Shown in pieces: positions 21,513-29,409 of a stretch of DNA of 35,270 nt. The DNA comes from Clostridia bacterium (GTDB lineage Bacteria > Bacillota > Clostridia > Oscillospirales > Acutalibacteraceae). Position 1 is the first letter of the stretch, and each line of letters begins with the position of its first letter. The position numbers and the translations under genes were made by a program. The notes under the pieces were generated by a model. The model saw only the letters and a program-made list of their open reading frames with translations. It was not told the DNA's origin and made no database searches. The DNA is taken from positions 1 to 35,270 of the forward strand of contig JAFYNR010000010.1 in NCBI GenBank assembly GCA_017548045.1. The letters are read 5' to 3'.

Positions 21513-22106
21513 ATGGCAAACAAAGGCAGAAGCGAAAAAAACATTTTCGGCGGTGGCTACACCCACTACGACAGTAACGGAAAAAAGGTCGGACGCAGCG
21601 AACCTAACATATTTGGTGGTGGGTACACCAATTATGATGCCCACGGCAAAAAAGTTGGACGAACCGAACATAATATTTTCGGTGGTGGGTACACCACCTA
21701 TGATAACAAAGGAAACAAGGTAGGCAGAAGCGAACCACAGATATTCGGAGTTGGATATACAAACTACGATAAAAACGGTAAAAAAATAAGCAACAGCGAT
21801 CCGCAACTTTTCGGAACAGGATATAACCATAACGATGGAGGTTGTTACGTTGCAACCTGTGTTTATGGTTCATACGATTGTCCGGAAGTCTGGACGCTGC
21901 GCCGTTATCGTGACAATACTCTCGCGAAATCCTTGTTAGGCAGAGCTTTTATCAAAACATATTATGCTGTAAGCCCAACAATTGTTAAAATCTTCGGAAA
22001 CACGAACTGGTTCAAGGTTTTGTGGAGAAAACCGCTCGATAAAATGGTTTCCGGATTGCTCAAGAAAGGTGTTGAAAATACACCATATGATGATGTAAAA
22101 TATTGA
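21513..22106 (+). CDS. 22-residue-repeat protein with CFI-box C-terminal domain
   Basis: This 197-residue protein starts with four 22-residue units and a degenerate fifth (residues 5-110), consensus GRSEPNIFGGGYTNYDANGKKV, glycine/tyrosine-rich. The C-terminal 85 residues carry CYVATCVYGSYDCPEVWTLRRYRDNTL then GRAFIKTYYAVSP, the CFI-box-CTERM pattern (C.(I/V)AT..YG......LR.(F/Y)RD). That domain is a known tail of varied bacterial proteins, of unclear function. No signal peptide. It could be a scaffold, with repeats interacting with a surface or nucleic acid. GGAGG precedes ATG 21513. It probably pairs with the 48-residue membrane protein. Confidence 0.8.
   Translation: MANKGRSEKNIFGGGYTHYDSNGKKVGRSEPNIFGGGYTNYDAHGKKVGRTEHNIFGGGYTTYDNKGNKVGRSEPQIFGVGYTNYDKNGKKISNSDPQLFGTGYNHNDGGCYVATCVYGSYDCPEVWTLRRYRDNTLAKSLLGRAFIKTYYAVSPTIVKIFGNTNWFKVLWRKPLDKMVSGLLKKGVENTPYDDVKY
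21525..21788 (+). repeat. Four in-frame 66-bp tandem repeats
   Basis: Four copies of a 66-bp unit encode the 22-residue repeats of the CFI-box protein. Copies vary at synonymous and some nonsynonymous sites, and a fifth runs on in degraded form, suggesting old expansion rather than recent slippage. Confidence 0.8.
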
Positions 22107-22136
22107 ATATAAGGAAGAATTGAAAGGAGAAGGAAA

Positions 22137-23561
22137 ATGGCAAGAGGAATAAGTTTAGAGGATTTAAAAGATATAATTGTAGAAGAAGAAATTGAACTCC
22201 CGGAAATAGCGGATAAATCAGCATACAGAAAATACTCAAAGGGTATTGCATTGACAGTAGGTTTTTTGCTCGGTGTAAGTGAAGAAGCAATGATGAAACG
22301 TCTCGAATTTCCTGATGAATTTTTACCTATAAAAGAAACACTCATAAAAGACGACGATGCTGTTGCAATCAGACACCTTAACAATATTCGTTCAAACCTT
22401 ATTTTACACTTTAAAGATGTTAGCAGAAACTTAAGAAATTTGAATTCAACCTTTGTACCTCTGTATGAAATGGAATGGTTCAAAGAAGATTTCAAAGTTT
22501 TAAATAAACTTTCAATTTACATAATTACAGGAAAACCCGATATAAACGAATACCTCAAAAGAATCAATAGTGAAATAATAAAAAGAATCGACAAAATGGA
22601 AAGATATTTCCCAGAATGGGTACGATTTAAACACATAAGAACAATGTTCACAATGCCCGGAAATATCGAAGAAGAGTCAAAAAAATTCCAGTTGAATCGA
22701 AGTTTATATCCGTTCCAAAGATACTTTTATTGGCGAGACCCTGTTGATTCCGGATATATACTTTCAACCGACCGCGATTTGCTTTCGATTATTTATCGCA
22801 ATGGTCATGAAACTTTCACCGATACCGACAGAGTTTGCGATGCAAGCGACAATGTAAAAAACAACATAAACGAATTTATAAATGCTGCATCAAAAATACA
22901 AGTTTTTATTGATGGTGAAAACGCAGATCCGTACAGATTTGCATCCGCTATCGACAGTCTCAAAGAACATGAAATAGAAAAAATCAATAAAATAGTAATT
23001 TATTACGATAGCGAGCACACAACAAAAGCATGGACAATGCTCAAACATTTCACATTCGGTATTGAAGTGGAAGCTATACCGGTTGAACGCATTATGGAAA
23101 ACAAATCTCTCGTTGACCATCGTCTTGTAATGGGTGTATCAAAAGCAATATACAAAGACGAGGTAGATTCGATAATACTTGTTTCCAGCGACTCCGATTT
23201 CTGGTCTGTAATTGATGCATCAGAAGAAGCAAAATATCTTGTCATGGTAGAAAGCGAAAAATGCGGACATGAATTCAAAAATCTGCTTCGTGACAAAGAT
23301 GTTTTTTATTGCTATCTCGACAAATTTATGACACCGAGCGAGGATAAATTTTTCGACCTCGTATTTAAGCATGAACTTGAAAAAGAATTAAAAGCTCGAT
23401 TCCATCTCGGCAACGCACATGAACTTCTTACATCGGTTTTGACCTCTTGCAGAGCTACTGTTTCTAAAGCGGAATCAGATATGCTGTTTGACAAATATAT
23501 AAAAACACTCGTTCTTAAAATAAACGCAGATGGCGATTTTGTTTTGGAATCTGCAAATTAA
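22137..23561 (+). CDS. NYN-domain (PIN-like) nuclease with long N-terminal region
   Basis: This 474-residue protein has an NYN-type PIN-fold domain at about residues 254-405. Acidic catalytic residues are in place: VFIDGEN (D259), DHRLVMG (D327) and LVSSDSDFW (D352/D354). PIN/NYN nucleases cut RNA. The first 250 residues are helical and unassigned (AYRKYSKGIALTVGFLLGVSEEAMM ... KRIDKMERYFPEWVRF), and the C-terminal 70 residues are also helical. AAGGAG precedes ATG 22137. It sits 30 bases after the CFI-box gene and is likely in one transcript with it. RNA processing or defence is plausible. Confidence 0.85.
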   Translation: MARGISLEDLKDIIVEEEIELPEIADKSAYRKYSKGIALTVGFLLGVSEEAMMKRLEFPDEFLPIKETLIKDDDAVAIRHLNNIRSNLILHFKDVSRNLRNLNSTFVPLYEMEWFKEDFKVLNKLSIYIITGKPDINEYLKRINSEIIKRIDKMERYFPEWVRFKHIRTMFTMPGNIEEESKKFQLNRSLYPFQRYFYWRDPVDSGYILSTDRDLLSIIYRNGHETFTDTDRVCDASDNVKNNINEFINAASKIQVFIDGENADPYRFASAIDSLKEHEIEKINKIVIYYDSEHTTKAWTMLKHFTFGIEVEAIPVERIMENKSLVDHRLVMGVSKAIYKDEVDSIILVSSDSDFWSVIDASEEAKYLVMVESEKCGHEFKNLLRDKDVFYCYLDKFMTPSEDKFFDLVFKHELEKELKARFHLGNAHELLTSVLTSCRATVSKAESDMLFDKYIKTLVLKINADGDFVLESAN

Positions 23562-23589
23562 AATGTTTTACGAAAGCAGCTGATAAATA

Positions 23590-24267
23590 GTGAAAAAAGG
23601 TAACGCAAGCGGAATAGGCACAGCGACACATCCTGAAAAGCATTATGAAGTATTTTTTAACCCCGATTCAGCAAAAAAATCAAGGTATAAATGTATTCAT
23701 TATGAGCTTGAAACAAAAGACTGCAAAAAATTGAGGATAGGCTGCGTAGGTCCCTCAAATGATATGTGCCGGTTTTATTGTGAAAGCATCAAACCCGCCG
23801 AACCCAATAAAGCAGAAAAAACCGCAAAACCCCTTGTTGCTGATTTCGATGGTATAAAAGAAATTCCTATGAATGAAATCGTTGTTACCGGAAAACATTT
23901 TGTAAAGCCTTCTCCGGAAAAGGTAAAGGCACTCGTAGCACACTACCTTAATTATGGCAAACTGGACAAGCCTATTATTGTTACCTGTAAAAACGGCAAA
24001 TATCACTTGGAAGATAAGTATCTTCGATATTATGTTGCAAAAGAATTGAAGTTAAAAGCGATACCGGCTGTAACCATTGAAACGAGTAAGGCGTTAAAAA
24101 AGCTGCAAAATCCCGGACAAAAAGTAACACACAAACAGTTCGGTGCCGGTCGAGTTGTAAACACAACGATAAATTTTGTTGAGATTAAATTCAATGCTAC
24201 CGGCAAAGTTATAAAATTTGATATTAACACTTGTTTGAAAAACAACAGTTTTTTCTCTTTTGACTAA
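23590..24267 (+). CDS. ParB/sulfiredoxin-like domain protein with Cys cluster and Tudor-like tail
   Basis: This 225-residue protein starts at GTG 23590. The N-terminus has a likely zinc site (KCIHYELETKDCKKLRIGC ... MCRFYC). A ParB/sulfiredoxin-like domain follows at about 90-165: EIPMNEIVVTGKHFVKPSPEKVKALV and DKYLRYYVAKELKLKAIPAVTI. The tail, KVTHKQFGAGRVV ... VEIKF...KFDINTCL, resembles the DUF3553/UvrD-type small beta domain that binds nucleic acid or polymerase. ParB-like proteins bind CTP or DNA; no HTH is seen here. Such proteins are common in Clostridia mobile elements. The ribosome site is weak, so translation may depend on the NYN gene upstream. Confidence 0.7.
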   Translation: MKKGNASGIGTATHPEKHYEVFFNPDSAKKSRYKCIHYELETKDCKKLRIGCVGPSNDMCRFYCESIKPAEPNKAEKTAKPLVADFDGIKEIPMNEIVVTGKHFVKPSPEKVKALVAHYLNYGKLDKPIIVTCKNGKYHLEDKYLRYYVAKELKLKAIPAVTIETSKALKKLQNPGQKVTHKQFGAGRVVNTTINFVEIKFNATGKVIKFDINTCLKNNSFFSFD

Positions 24268-24287
24268 TGTGTGCGATAGGAGCAATT

Positions 24288-24671
24288 ATGACTAACAAAG
24301 AAAAAATAGAACTACTGAAAGTGCTGCCACCGCAGCAATGTTGCTTGTCAGATTATTATCAAGATTTGCTTGATAAACTCGGAGGCATAAAAAGAAACTA
24401 TGCCGATTATATGACTACCGAGCCTCTTAATTGCGATGCCGAACTGAAACGCACCGAAACTGCAAACTTTGATTTATGTTGTGCCTTTCTTACTTTGCTT
24501 CTGCGAGAGGACAATTTTGCTGAATATGGTTGCTTTGACAATCGTTATAGCAATGGTGATGTTCAGAAAATCATTAACCGAATGATTGTAGTTTTGGAAG
24601 ACCATGAACAGGAAATAAAACGCAGATTGCAAAGTAGAGCGGCAGAGTTTTTGATGTTTATTAATGACTAA
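24288..24671 (+). CDS. Small protein of unknown function
   Basis: This 127-residue protein begins at ATG 24288 (MTNKEKIELL), five bases after AGGAG; the ATG at 24267 is in frame but overlaps the previous stop and has no ribosome site. It is helical, with LPPQQCCLSDYYQDLLDKLGG, MTTEPLNCDAEL and CCAFLTLLLREDNFAEYG segments. Relatives occur in Clostridia mobile elements beside ParB-like genes, but I do not recognise a domain. It ends this cargo series; 89 bases later the restriction gene has its own promoter. Confidence 0.75.
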   Translation: MTNKEKIELLKVLPPQQCCLSDYYQDLLDKLGGIKRNYADYMTTEPLNCDAELKRTETANFDLCCAFLTLLLREDNFAEYGCFDNRYSNGDVQKIINRMIVVLEDHEQEIKRRLQSRAAEFLMFIND

Positions 24672-24705
24672 ATCACTTATAGCAAATATTATTTATTAAT
24701 TACTA

Positions 24706-24734
24706 TATACAAATGCTACAATCCGTGATATAAT
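24706..24734 (+). promoter_or_regulatory. Promoter of HinfI-like restriction gene
   Basis: TATACA (24706-24711), 17 bases, TATAAT (24729-24734) with TG in GTGATATAAT. Same extended -10 as four other genes in the element. Confidence 0.7.
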
Positions 24735-24760
24735 TTTCAAAAAACATAAGGAGTATGAAT

Positions 24761-25570
24761 ATGATATTTACGTATGACTATTTTATCGATAAGTTAAATC
24801 ATAAAATCAAGAGCGATGATTCTTTTGTTTATGAATTATTAGTGACTGTTGTTAAAAACCCAAATAGATATACTGGCATTTTTAGATTAAGTAACGCAAA
24901 AACGAAACTTATTCAAAATGTAACTCAAAGCCGAGAAATTAAATTTGGAGATTTCATGGAAGATATTGTTACAGAATACATATCAAAAATGGGATATCGC
25001 AATTTGGATAAAAGTATCGGACACGACGAAGAAGGTAACGCTCTCAGTGCAGACCAAGTATTTATGAAAGGAGATACTGTATATCTCATAGAACAAAAAA
25101 TCCGCGACGACCACGATAGCACTAAAAAGAGAGGGCAGTTTCAAAATTTCAAAAAGAAATACTCTCTGTTAAAGAAGCAATACCCTAACTATAAAATTAA
25201 TGCAACTATGTGGTTTATTGATGATAGTTTAGTTAAAAACAAAAACTACTATAGTTCAGAAGCTGCACAGGAAATCGCACCTAATATTTCTCTAAATATT
25301 TATTATGGTGGGACTTTGTTTGAAAACCTATTTAATCGTGAGGATGTATGGGACGAAATTTGCTCTTATCTGTTAAGAAACAAGCAAGAGCGAAGTAATG
25401 AGTTGTTAAATATTCCGGATTTTGATACGAGTCCAGAAATTTTAATTGCTTTAAGACGACTTAAAACTAATGAACCAGCACTTTTCAGAAAGCTTAAATC
25501 TTCGACACCAACTTATGTTCAATTAAGAAAAGAGCTGTTCCCTACAGAAACTAATTTGAAAAAAGTATAA
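24761..25570 (+). CDS. Type II restriction endonuclease, HinfI/HpyAIV-like (predicted GANTC)
   Basis: This 269-residue enzyme shows the HpyAIV/HinfI-family run NPNRYTGIFRLSNAKTKL, VTQSREIKFGDFMEDIV and EQKIRDDHDSTKKRGQ. The PD-(D/E)XK active site is most likely D98 (ALSADQVF) with E111-x-K113. MWFIDDSLVKNK.YY and the IPDFDTSPEIL tail also fit the family. Predicted site GANTC comes from the family and the adjoining methylase; it cannot be read from sequence. The start ATG 24761 follows AAGGAG by seven bases; ATG 24755 is one base after it. It converges with its methyltransferase over a shared terminator. Confidence 0.85.
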   Translation: MIFTYDYFIDKLNHKIKSDDSFVYELLVTVVKNPNRYTGIFRLSNAKTKLIQNVTQSREIKFGDFMEDIVTEYISKMGYRNLDKSIGHDEEGNALSADQVFMKGDTVYLIEQKIRDDHDSTKKRGQFQNFKKKYSLLKKQYPNYKINATMWFIDDSLVKNKNYYSSEAAQEIAPNISLNIYYGGTLFENLFNREDVWDEICSYLLRNKQERSNELLNIPDFDTSPEILIALRRLKTNEPALFRKLKSSTPTYVQLRKELFPTETNLKKV

Positions 25571-25575
25571 AATAT

Positions 25576-25611
25576 AATAATGGGGCCTATAACGCTATAG
25601 GCCCCATTATT
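25576..25611. terminator. Shared terminator between R and M genes
   Basis: A perfect 16-bp stem (25576-25591, 25596-25611) with a four-base loop and T-rich flanks on both sides serves both converging genes; its right arm overlaps the methylase stop codon by one base. Confidence 0.9.
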
Positions 25612-26717
25612 TATTGTTGTTTTGCAAGTCTATACTCTTCTCGGATGTCAGAAATAGAAGTCAACTTACCATTTCTTAATACATACCAATAGTCAAAACC
25701 ATTTAAACGGTTTGCTTTTACTCCACGTGCGGTTGCTGCACAAGAATGCATATCCACTTCATTCCCATTATAGAATAACTTTCCGTTAGAACACAATGTA
25801 GCGATAGGTTCACTATTTCTAAAATAGAAACTTTCACCTTCAAAAAAGAAACCCGCTATTATCATCTCTTCCATAGTAACTTTCAACGGCTTTTCATCAT
25901 ATTGTGCCAATGCTATTGGTGTTTCCGTATATACAACTTCACTTAAACGTTTTTCACCGTATTTGCAATATTTTTTATCTTGTTCAATCATAATGTAATT
26001 TCTTCCAAGCTTTTTCGCAGCTACGCCAGTAGTCATAGTGCCACCAAAGGGGTCTAATACTATATCTCCCTTCGAAGAAGAAATTGCAACGATTCTTTCT
26101 AACATTTCCAATGGCTTTTGAGTGCTATGGAGTTTGTTTCCTTCGTCGTCTTTTAATCTTTCTGTTCCAGAACAAACCGAAAAACGCCAAACAGAACCCA
26201 TTTGCTTTCTCGTGCCGTTGCTATATGCTTTTTCTTCGACTGAATCAACATTTAATTCTTTGGCTGTTTTATAGTTAAATGTGTATTTTGATGTTTTGCT
26301 TTTTGTTGCCCATATTAATGTTTCATGGCTATTATTTAATCGTGTACCCATAAAATTGGGGGTAGGATTTTTCTTATGCCATATAACATCGTTTATTAAC
26401 CAAAATCCAACATTTTGCATTATACTTCCTATTGTATAAATGCATTGCATTCCACCGATAACCCAAATCGAACCATTGGGTTTCAATATTCTGTGGCAAG
26501 CTCTCAACCAATCTTCGGTAAATTTCTCATAAGATTCAAGAGAATCGAATTTATCCCAATCATCGTCACAGCCATCAAAATCTGTTCCCTCTACTCTTTT
26601 TAGCACTCCTTCTGTACGCATCCAATACGGAGGGTCAGCAAAAATCAAATCAACACTATTGGCGGGCATTCTATTCATTTCAACAATAGAATCCCCATTT
26701 ATAACACAATTAATCAT
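25611..26717 (-). CDS. N6-adenine DNA methyltransferase, CcrM/HinfI-like, with RAMA domain
   Basis: This 368-residue beta-class methyltransferase has the catalytic DPPYW motif at 28-32 near the N-terminus and the SAM-binding LDPFGGTMTTGVAAKKLGR at 221-239. The middle has the HSTQKPLEMLERIV segment of this class. The last 90 residues form the RAMA domain found on HinfI- and CcrM-type enzymes (AGFFFEGESFYFRN, LNGFDYWYVLRNG). With the adjacent enzyme it should protect GANTC sites. AAGGAG precedes the ATG at 26717, and its promoter (26754-26782) is independent, so methylase can be made without the nuclease. Confidence 0.92.
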   Translation of the reverse strand: MINCVINGDSIVEMNRMPANSVDLIFADPPYWMRTEGVLKRVEGTDFDGCDDDWDKFDSLESYEKFTEDWLRACHRILKPNGSIWVIGGMQCIYTIGSIMQNVGFWLINDVIWHKKNPTPNFMGTRLNNSHETLIWATKSKTSKYTFNYKTAKELNVDSVEEKAYSNGTRKQMGSVWRFSVCSGTERLKDDEGNKLHSTQKPLEMLERIVAISSSKGDIVLDPFGGTMTTGVAAKKLGRNYIMIEQDKKYCKYGEKRLSEVVYTETPIALAQYDEKPLKVTMEEMIIAGFFFEGESFYFRNSEPIATLCSNGKLFYNGNEVDMHSCAATARGVKANRLNGFDYWYVLRNGKLTSISDIREEYRLAKQQ

Positions 26718-26753
26718 AACTAAACTCCTTGCTATATATTGTGGTTTTTATGG

Positions 26754-26782
26754 ATTTTACCACAAAAAGACTTATTTATCAA
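26754..26782 (-). promoter_or_regulatory. Promoter of methyltransferase gene
   Basis: On the minus strand TTGATA (26782-26777), 17 bases, TAAAAT (26759-26754), with TG one base upstream of the -10. Same hexamers and spacing as the macro-gene promoter. Confidence 0.75.
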
Positions 26783-26790
26783 CTAAAATA

Positions 26791-29295
26791 TTATTCTCCG
26801 ATATGATTCAAAGCGTTTTTAAGAAGATCGAATTTTTCAATCATCCAACTAAAAATACGACTATGTTCGGAGGTGTCAAAATAGTCTGCTTCGGTTTTAT
26901 AAAGTATTCGTTTTGCTACACTATTTTCACGACTGGTATGCCATTCCAACTTATCTCCGAACGCAAGTTCAAGAGCTTCTTTTTTTCCCAGAAGCCTTTC
27001 AAATGCTTCTCCTGAATATGTATAAATTAACAATGTAACATATTTGCTATAAGTTATTGTAAATTGTATAATAAAATCAGTTGCACCAACTGGAACATCA
27101 TACCAATTTTGCGCCAATCCTTTTCTTGCGGATATGTCTTCATGCCTACCTTTAGAATCACAATAAGAGGTGAATTTTGCCCAAAAATCTTGTTGCATTG
27201 TTTCCAACGTTTGATTTTCTGAATTTGTTTCTGATACAAAATCATCTGGGTTTAATTCAGCAGGTATTTCTCTGCCGTCATTCACAAAGGAAATAAATGT
27301 GAGAATTTCTTTTGTTTCTGCAGAAATATTAACATTCCAACGAACTTGCATGAAATCGAGCAACTTTATTGTTCTCTCATATATTTCGGTGGCATCCCAT
27401 TTGATTTTTTGAGCTACTTCAATTTCAGAATGCGAACCATTTTCATATCCACATCGTTCACTATTTTGTGGGTGTTTCTTTTCATCAAACCCGTAGTTCT
27501 GCAGAGAAGAATTTATGCTTTGCCTCAAAGGCAGAAGATTTCCAAGGGTACCGGACAAGCACTTTATTTCCGTTTCATTAAATTGTCTAAATTGATTTTT
27601 CCAATAGAAACGCGTAGGAGTTTGAGGAAGAATATGCTCGACGGACACTTTATCTTTTTCTGTTTTTGCAAAAAGCTCCCACGTTATTTTGGTAATACCG
27701 TATTTTTCCGCTAACGAATATTCATACTCATACAAGAAATATTTTAATGCTGTCCAATCATAGTATCCATTACCGCTATCAAAACGCTTTTTTATTCTGG
27801 ATGTAAAACTCTGTAAAGCAAAATCAGTATCGGAATTAGCATAATCGTTCAATGCACTTGTTATTGCACTGAGGCTTATATCCTCAAAGTATACACTGCG
27901 GGCATAGCGATAATGCTCACTACTTTTATATGATGTATTAAATGAGCCTAATTTGAAGCTAATAAAAGAAAAGCGTTCTACCGCTCTAAAAAACGCAATT
28001 CGATTATCAAGGGATATCTTTGCCGCTTTGCTTATCACTACAGCGACAAGTGGTCTGAAATAACCCATACCAATACGATTAAGTCTATCAATCCACAGTT
28101 TCTCTTCTTCAGACAAGTTTGCACTTTCATACGGAAAATATGTATCGTACCAATATTTAGCCAAATCTTTTATGCTCTTGATATAATTACTAATTTCAAC
28201 AGGGTGTAAAACACCATCGAACGCATCATCAGCAAGAATTTCAGCGAATTCAAATTCTTCTGCGGCTTCGTCAACAATACCATCATCAATTTCTTCAAAA
28301 CCGTTTTTGAGACCGTAAACCGCATTTGCCGTAAACATCTTGTTTAAAAGGAATTTTATATAGTCATCGCCTTTATTGCGTGAATATGTAAAATAAATTA
28401 TCCAATGATTTTTTAAGTATTCATCATCGTTAAGCGGTCGCTTTTTGTTTCGTCCTAACTGATAGTAGATTTCTCGCCAAGCATCGTTAATATCTTGACG
28501 CATTTGATTTTTTGCGTGCTTATTTAAAACATCTTCGGAAAAGATTGTAGTAAGATAAATTAATCTGTTTTTTAAGATCTCCAAATTAGAAAGGGATTTA
28601 CCTCTATTGTTCATTGTTTCAAAAGCGATAAACACATCGAAATCATCATCTATATCATGAATATTAAACTGTAATTTATTTACCAATTTCCCATATAAAA
28701 TCTCAAGTGCTCTTGTGCCACCGCTCTCATATAACTCGTTTACCTTTTCGGTAAAAAAATCTTTTGCCTGTTCAAGATTTAATGTGTAGAAAGTTTCTTG
28801 AAGTGTACTCGCAGCATCCTCGCCCAAAATCGCATAACGCAAAAACATAAAACTCGGATTATCTTTTTCGTACCCAAATTTATATGCTTTGAGAACCTTT
28901 AAAGGTTTTTGATACTCTACAATATATCTTGTTTTAATTTCTTCAAGACTGCTATTATTTAAGTATTCAATACCCTCAACCGCAGCTTTGCTTATTATCG
29001 TATTCAAAAGAATAATAAATGTAGTAAGGCGTTGCTGCCCATCAACAATATGATAAGCTTCATAATCATCTTGCTCGATAAGCCATTTTTCTTCTTCCCA
29101 GCTTTGACACTCGCTATTTTTCAGCTTTTTCAATGAAAGCATACCGGTATAGTGGTAGCGATCTTCTGAAAGATTTTTTAAGTCTTCCCAGAAATCTATT
29201 AATTGGGGCAATTGCCACGCATAACCACGCTGGTAATCCGGGATACGAAATATTCTTTTGTCAAAAAGTTTAGATAATGAAATAAGATTGTTCAT
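26791..29295 (-). CDS. GmrSD-like type IV restriction protein (DUF262-DUF1524-DUF4268)
   Basis: This 834-residue protein has an N-terminal DUF262 domain (ParB-like; RIPDYQRGYAW at 17-27 and DGQQRLTT at 85-92), which in GmrS uses NTP. In the middle, roughly residues 550-630, SVEHILPQTPTRFYWKN and LSGTLGNLLPLRQSIN form the DUF1524 HNH-type nuclease of GmrD. The C-terminal 130 residues match DUF4268 (FWAKFTSYCDSKGRH ... WYDVPVGATDFIIQF). DUF262/DUF1524 proteins cut phage DNA with modified bases; DUF4268 is a common extra module. A TTGTTT-16-TATAAT promoter is at 29332-29359. Substrate modification is not known here. Confidence 0.9.
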   Translation of the reverse strand: MNNLISLSKLFDKRIFRIPDYQRGYAWQLPQLIDFWEDLKNLSEDRYHYTGMLSLKKLKNSECQSWEEEKWLIEQDDYEAYHIVDGQQRLTTFIILLNTIISKAAVEGIEYLNNSSLEEIKTRYIVEYQKPLKVLKAYKFGYEKDNPSFMFLRYAILGEDAASTLQETFYTLNLEQAKDFFTEKVNELYESGGTRALEILYGKLVNKLQFNIHDIDDDFDVFIAFETMNNRGKSLSNLEILKNRLIYLTTIFSEDVLNKHAKNQMRQDINDAWREIYYQLGRNKKRPLNDDEYLKNHWIIYFTYSRNKGDDYIKFLLNKMFTANAVYGLKNGFEEIDDGIVDEAAEEFEFAEILADDAFDGVLHPVEISNYIKSIKDLAKYWYDTYFPYESANLSEEEKLWIDRLNRIGMGYFRPLVAVVISKAAKISLDNRIAFFRAVERFSFISFKLGSFNTSYKSSEHYRYARSVYFEDISLSAITSALNDYANSDTDFALQSFTSRIKKRFDSGNGYYDWTALKYFLYEYEYSLAEKYGITKITWELFAKTEKDKVSVEHILPQTPTRFYWKNQFRQFNETEIKCLSGTLGNLLPLRQSINSSLQNYGFDEKKHPQNSERCGYENGSHSEIEVAQKIKWDATEIYERTIKLLDFMQVRWNVNISAETKEILTFISFVNDGREIPAELNPDDFVSETNSENQTLETMQQDFWAKFTSYCDSKGRHEDISARKGLAQNWYDVPVGATDFIIQFTITYSKYVTLLIYTYSGEAFERLLGKKEALELAFGDKLEWHTSRENSVAKRILYKTEADYFDTSEHSRIFSWMIEKFDLLKNALNHIGE

Positions 29296-29331
29296 AAAAA
29301 TACCAACCTAATTTTATTTTACATATTTAAG

Positions 29332-29359
29332 ATTATATCACACAAATCATAAAAAACAA
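29332..29359 (-). promoter_or_regulatory. Promoter of the GmrSD-like gene
   Basis: TTGTTT (29359-29354), 16 bases, TATAAT (29337-29332) with GTGATATAAT extended -10. Shared with the cargo genes. Confidence 0.7.
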
Positions 29360-29409
29360 CCTATTAAATTTCAAACAGCAACCCATATTTCTGGATTGCT
29401 GTTATCATT

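Noticed and set aside
21360-21830. Minus-strand 156-residue frame
   Set aside because: Covers the repeat gene antisense; its apparent repeats reflect the coding repeats.
22890-23296. Minus-strand frames inside the NYN gene
   Set aside because: Shadows of the coding strand; NYN catalytic motifs fix the real frame.
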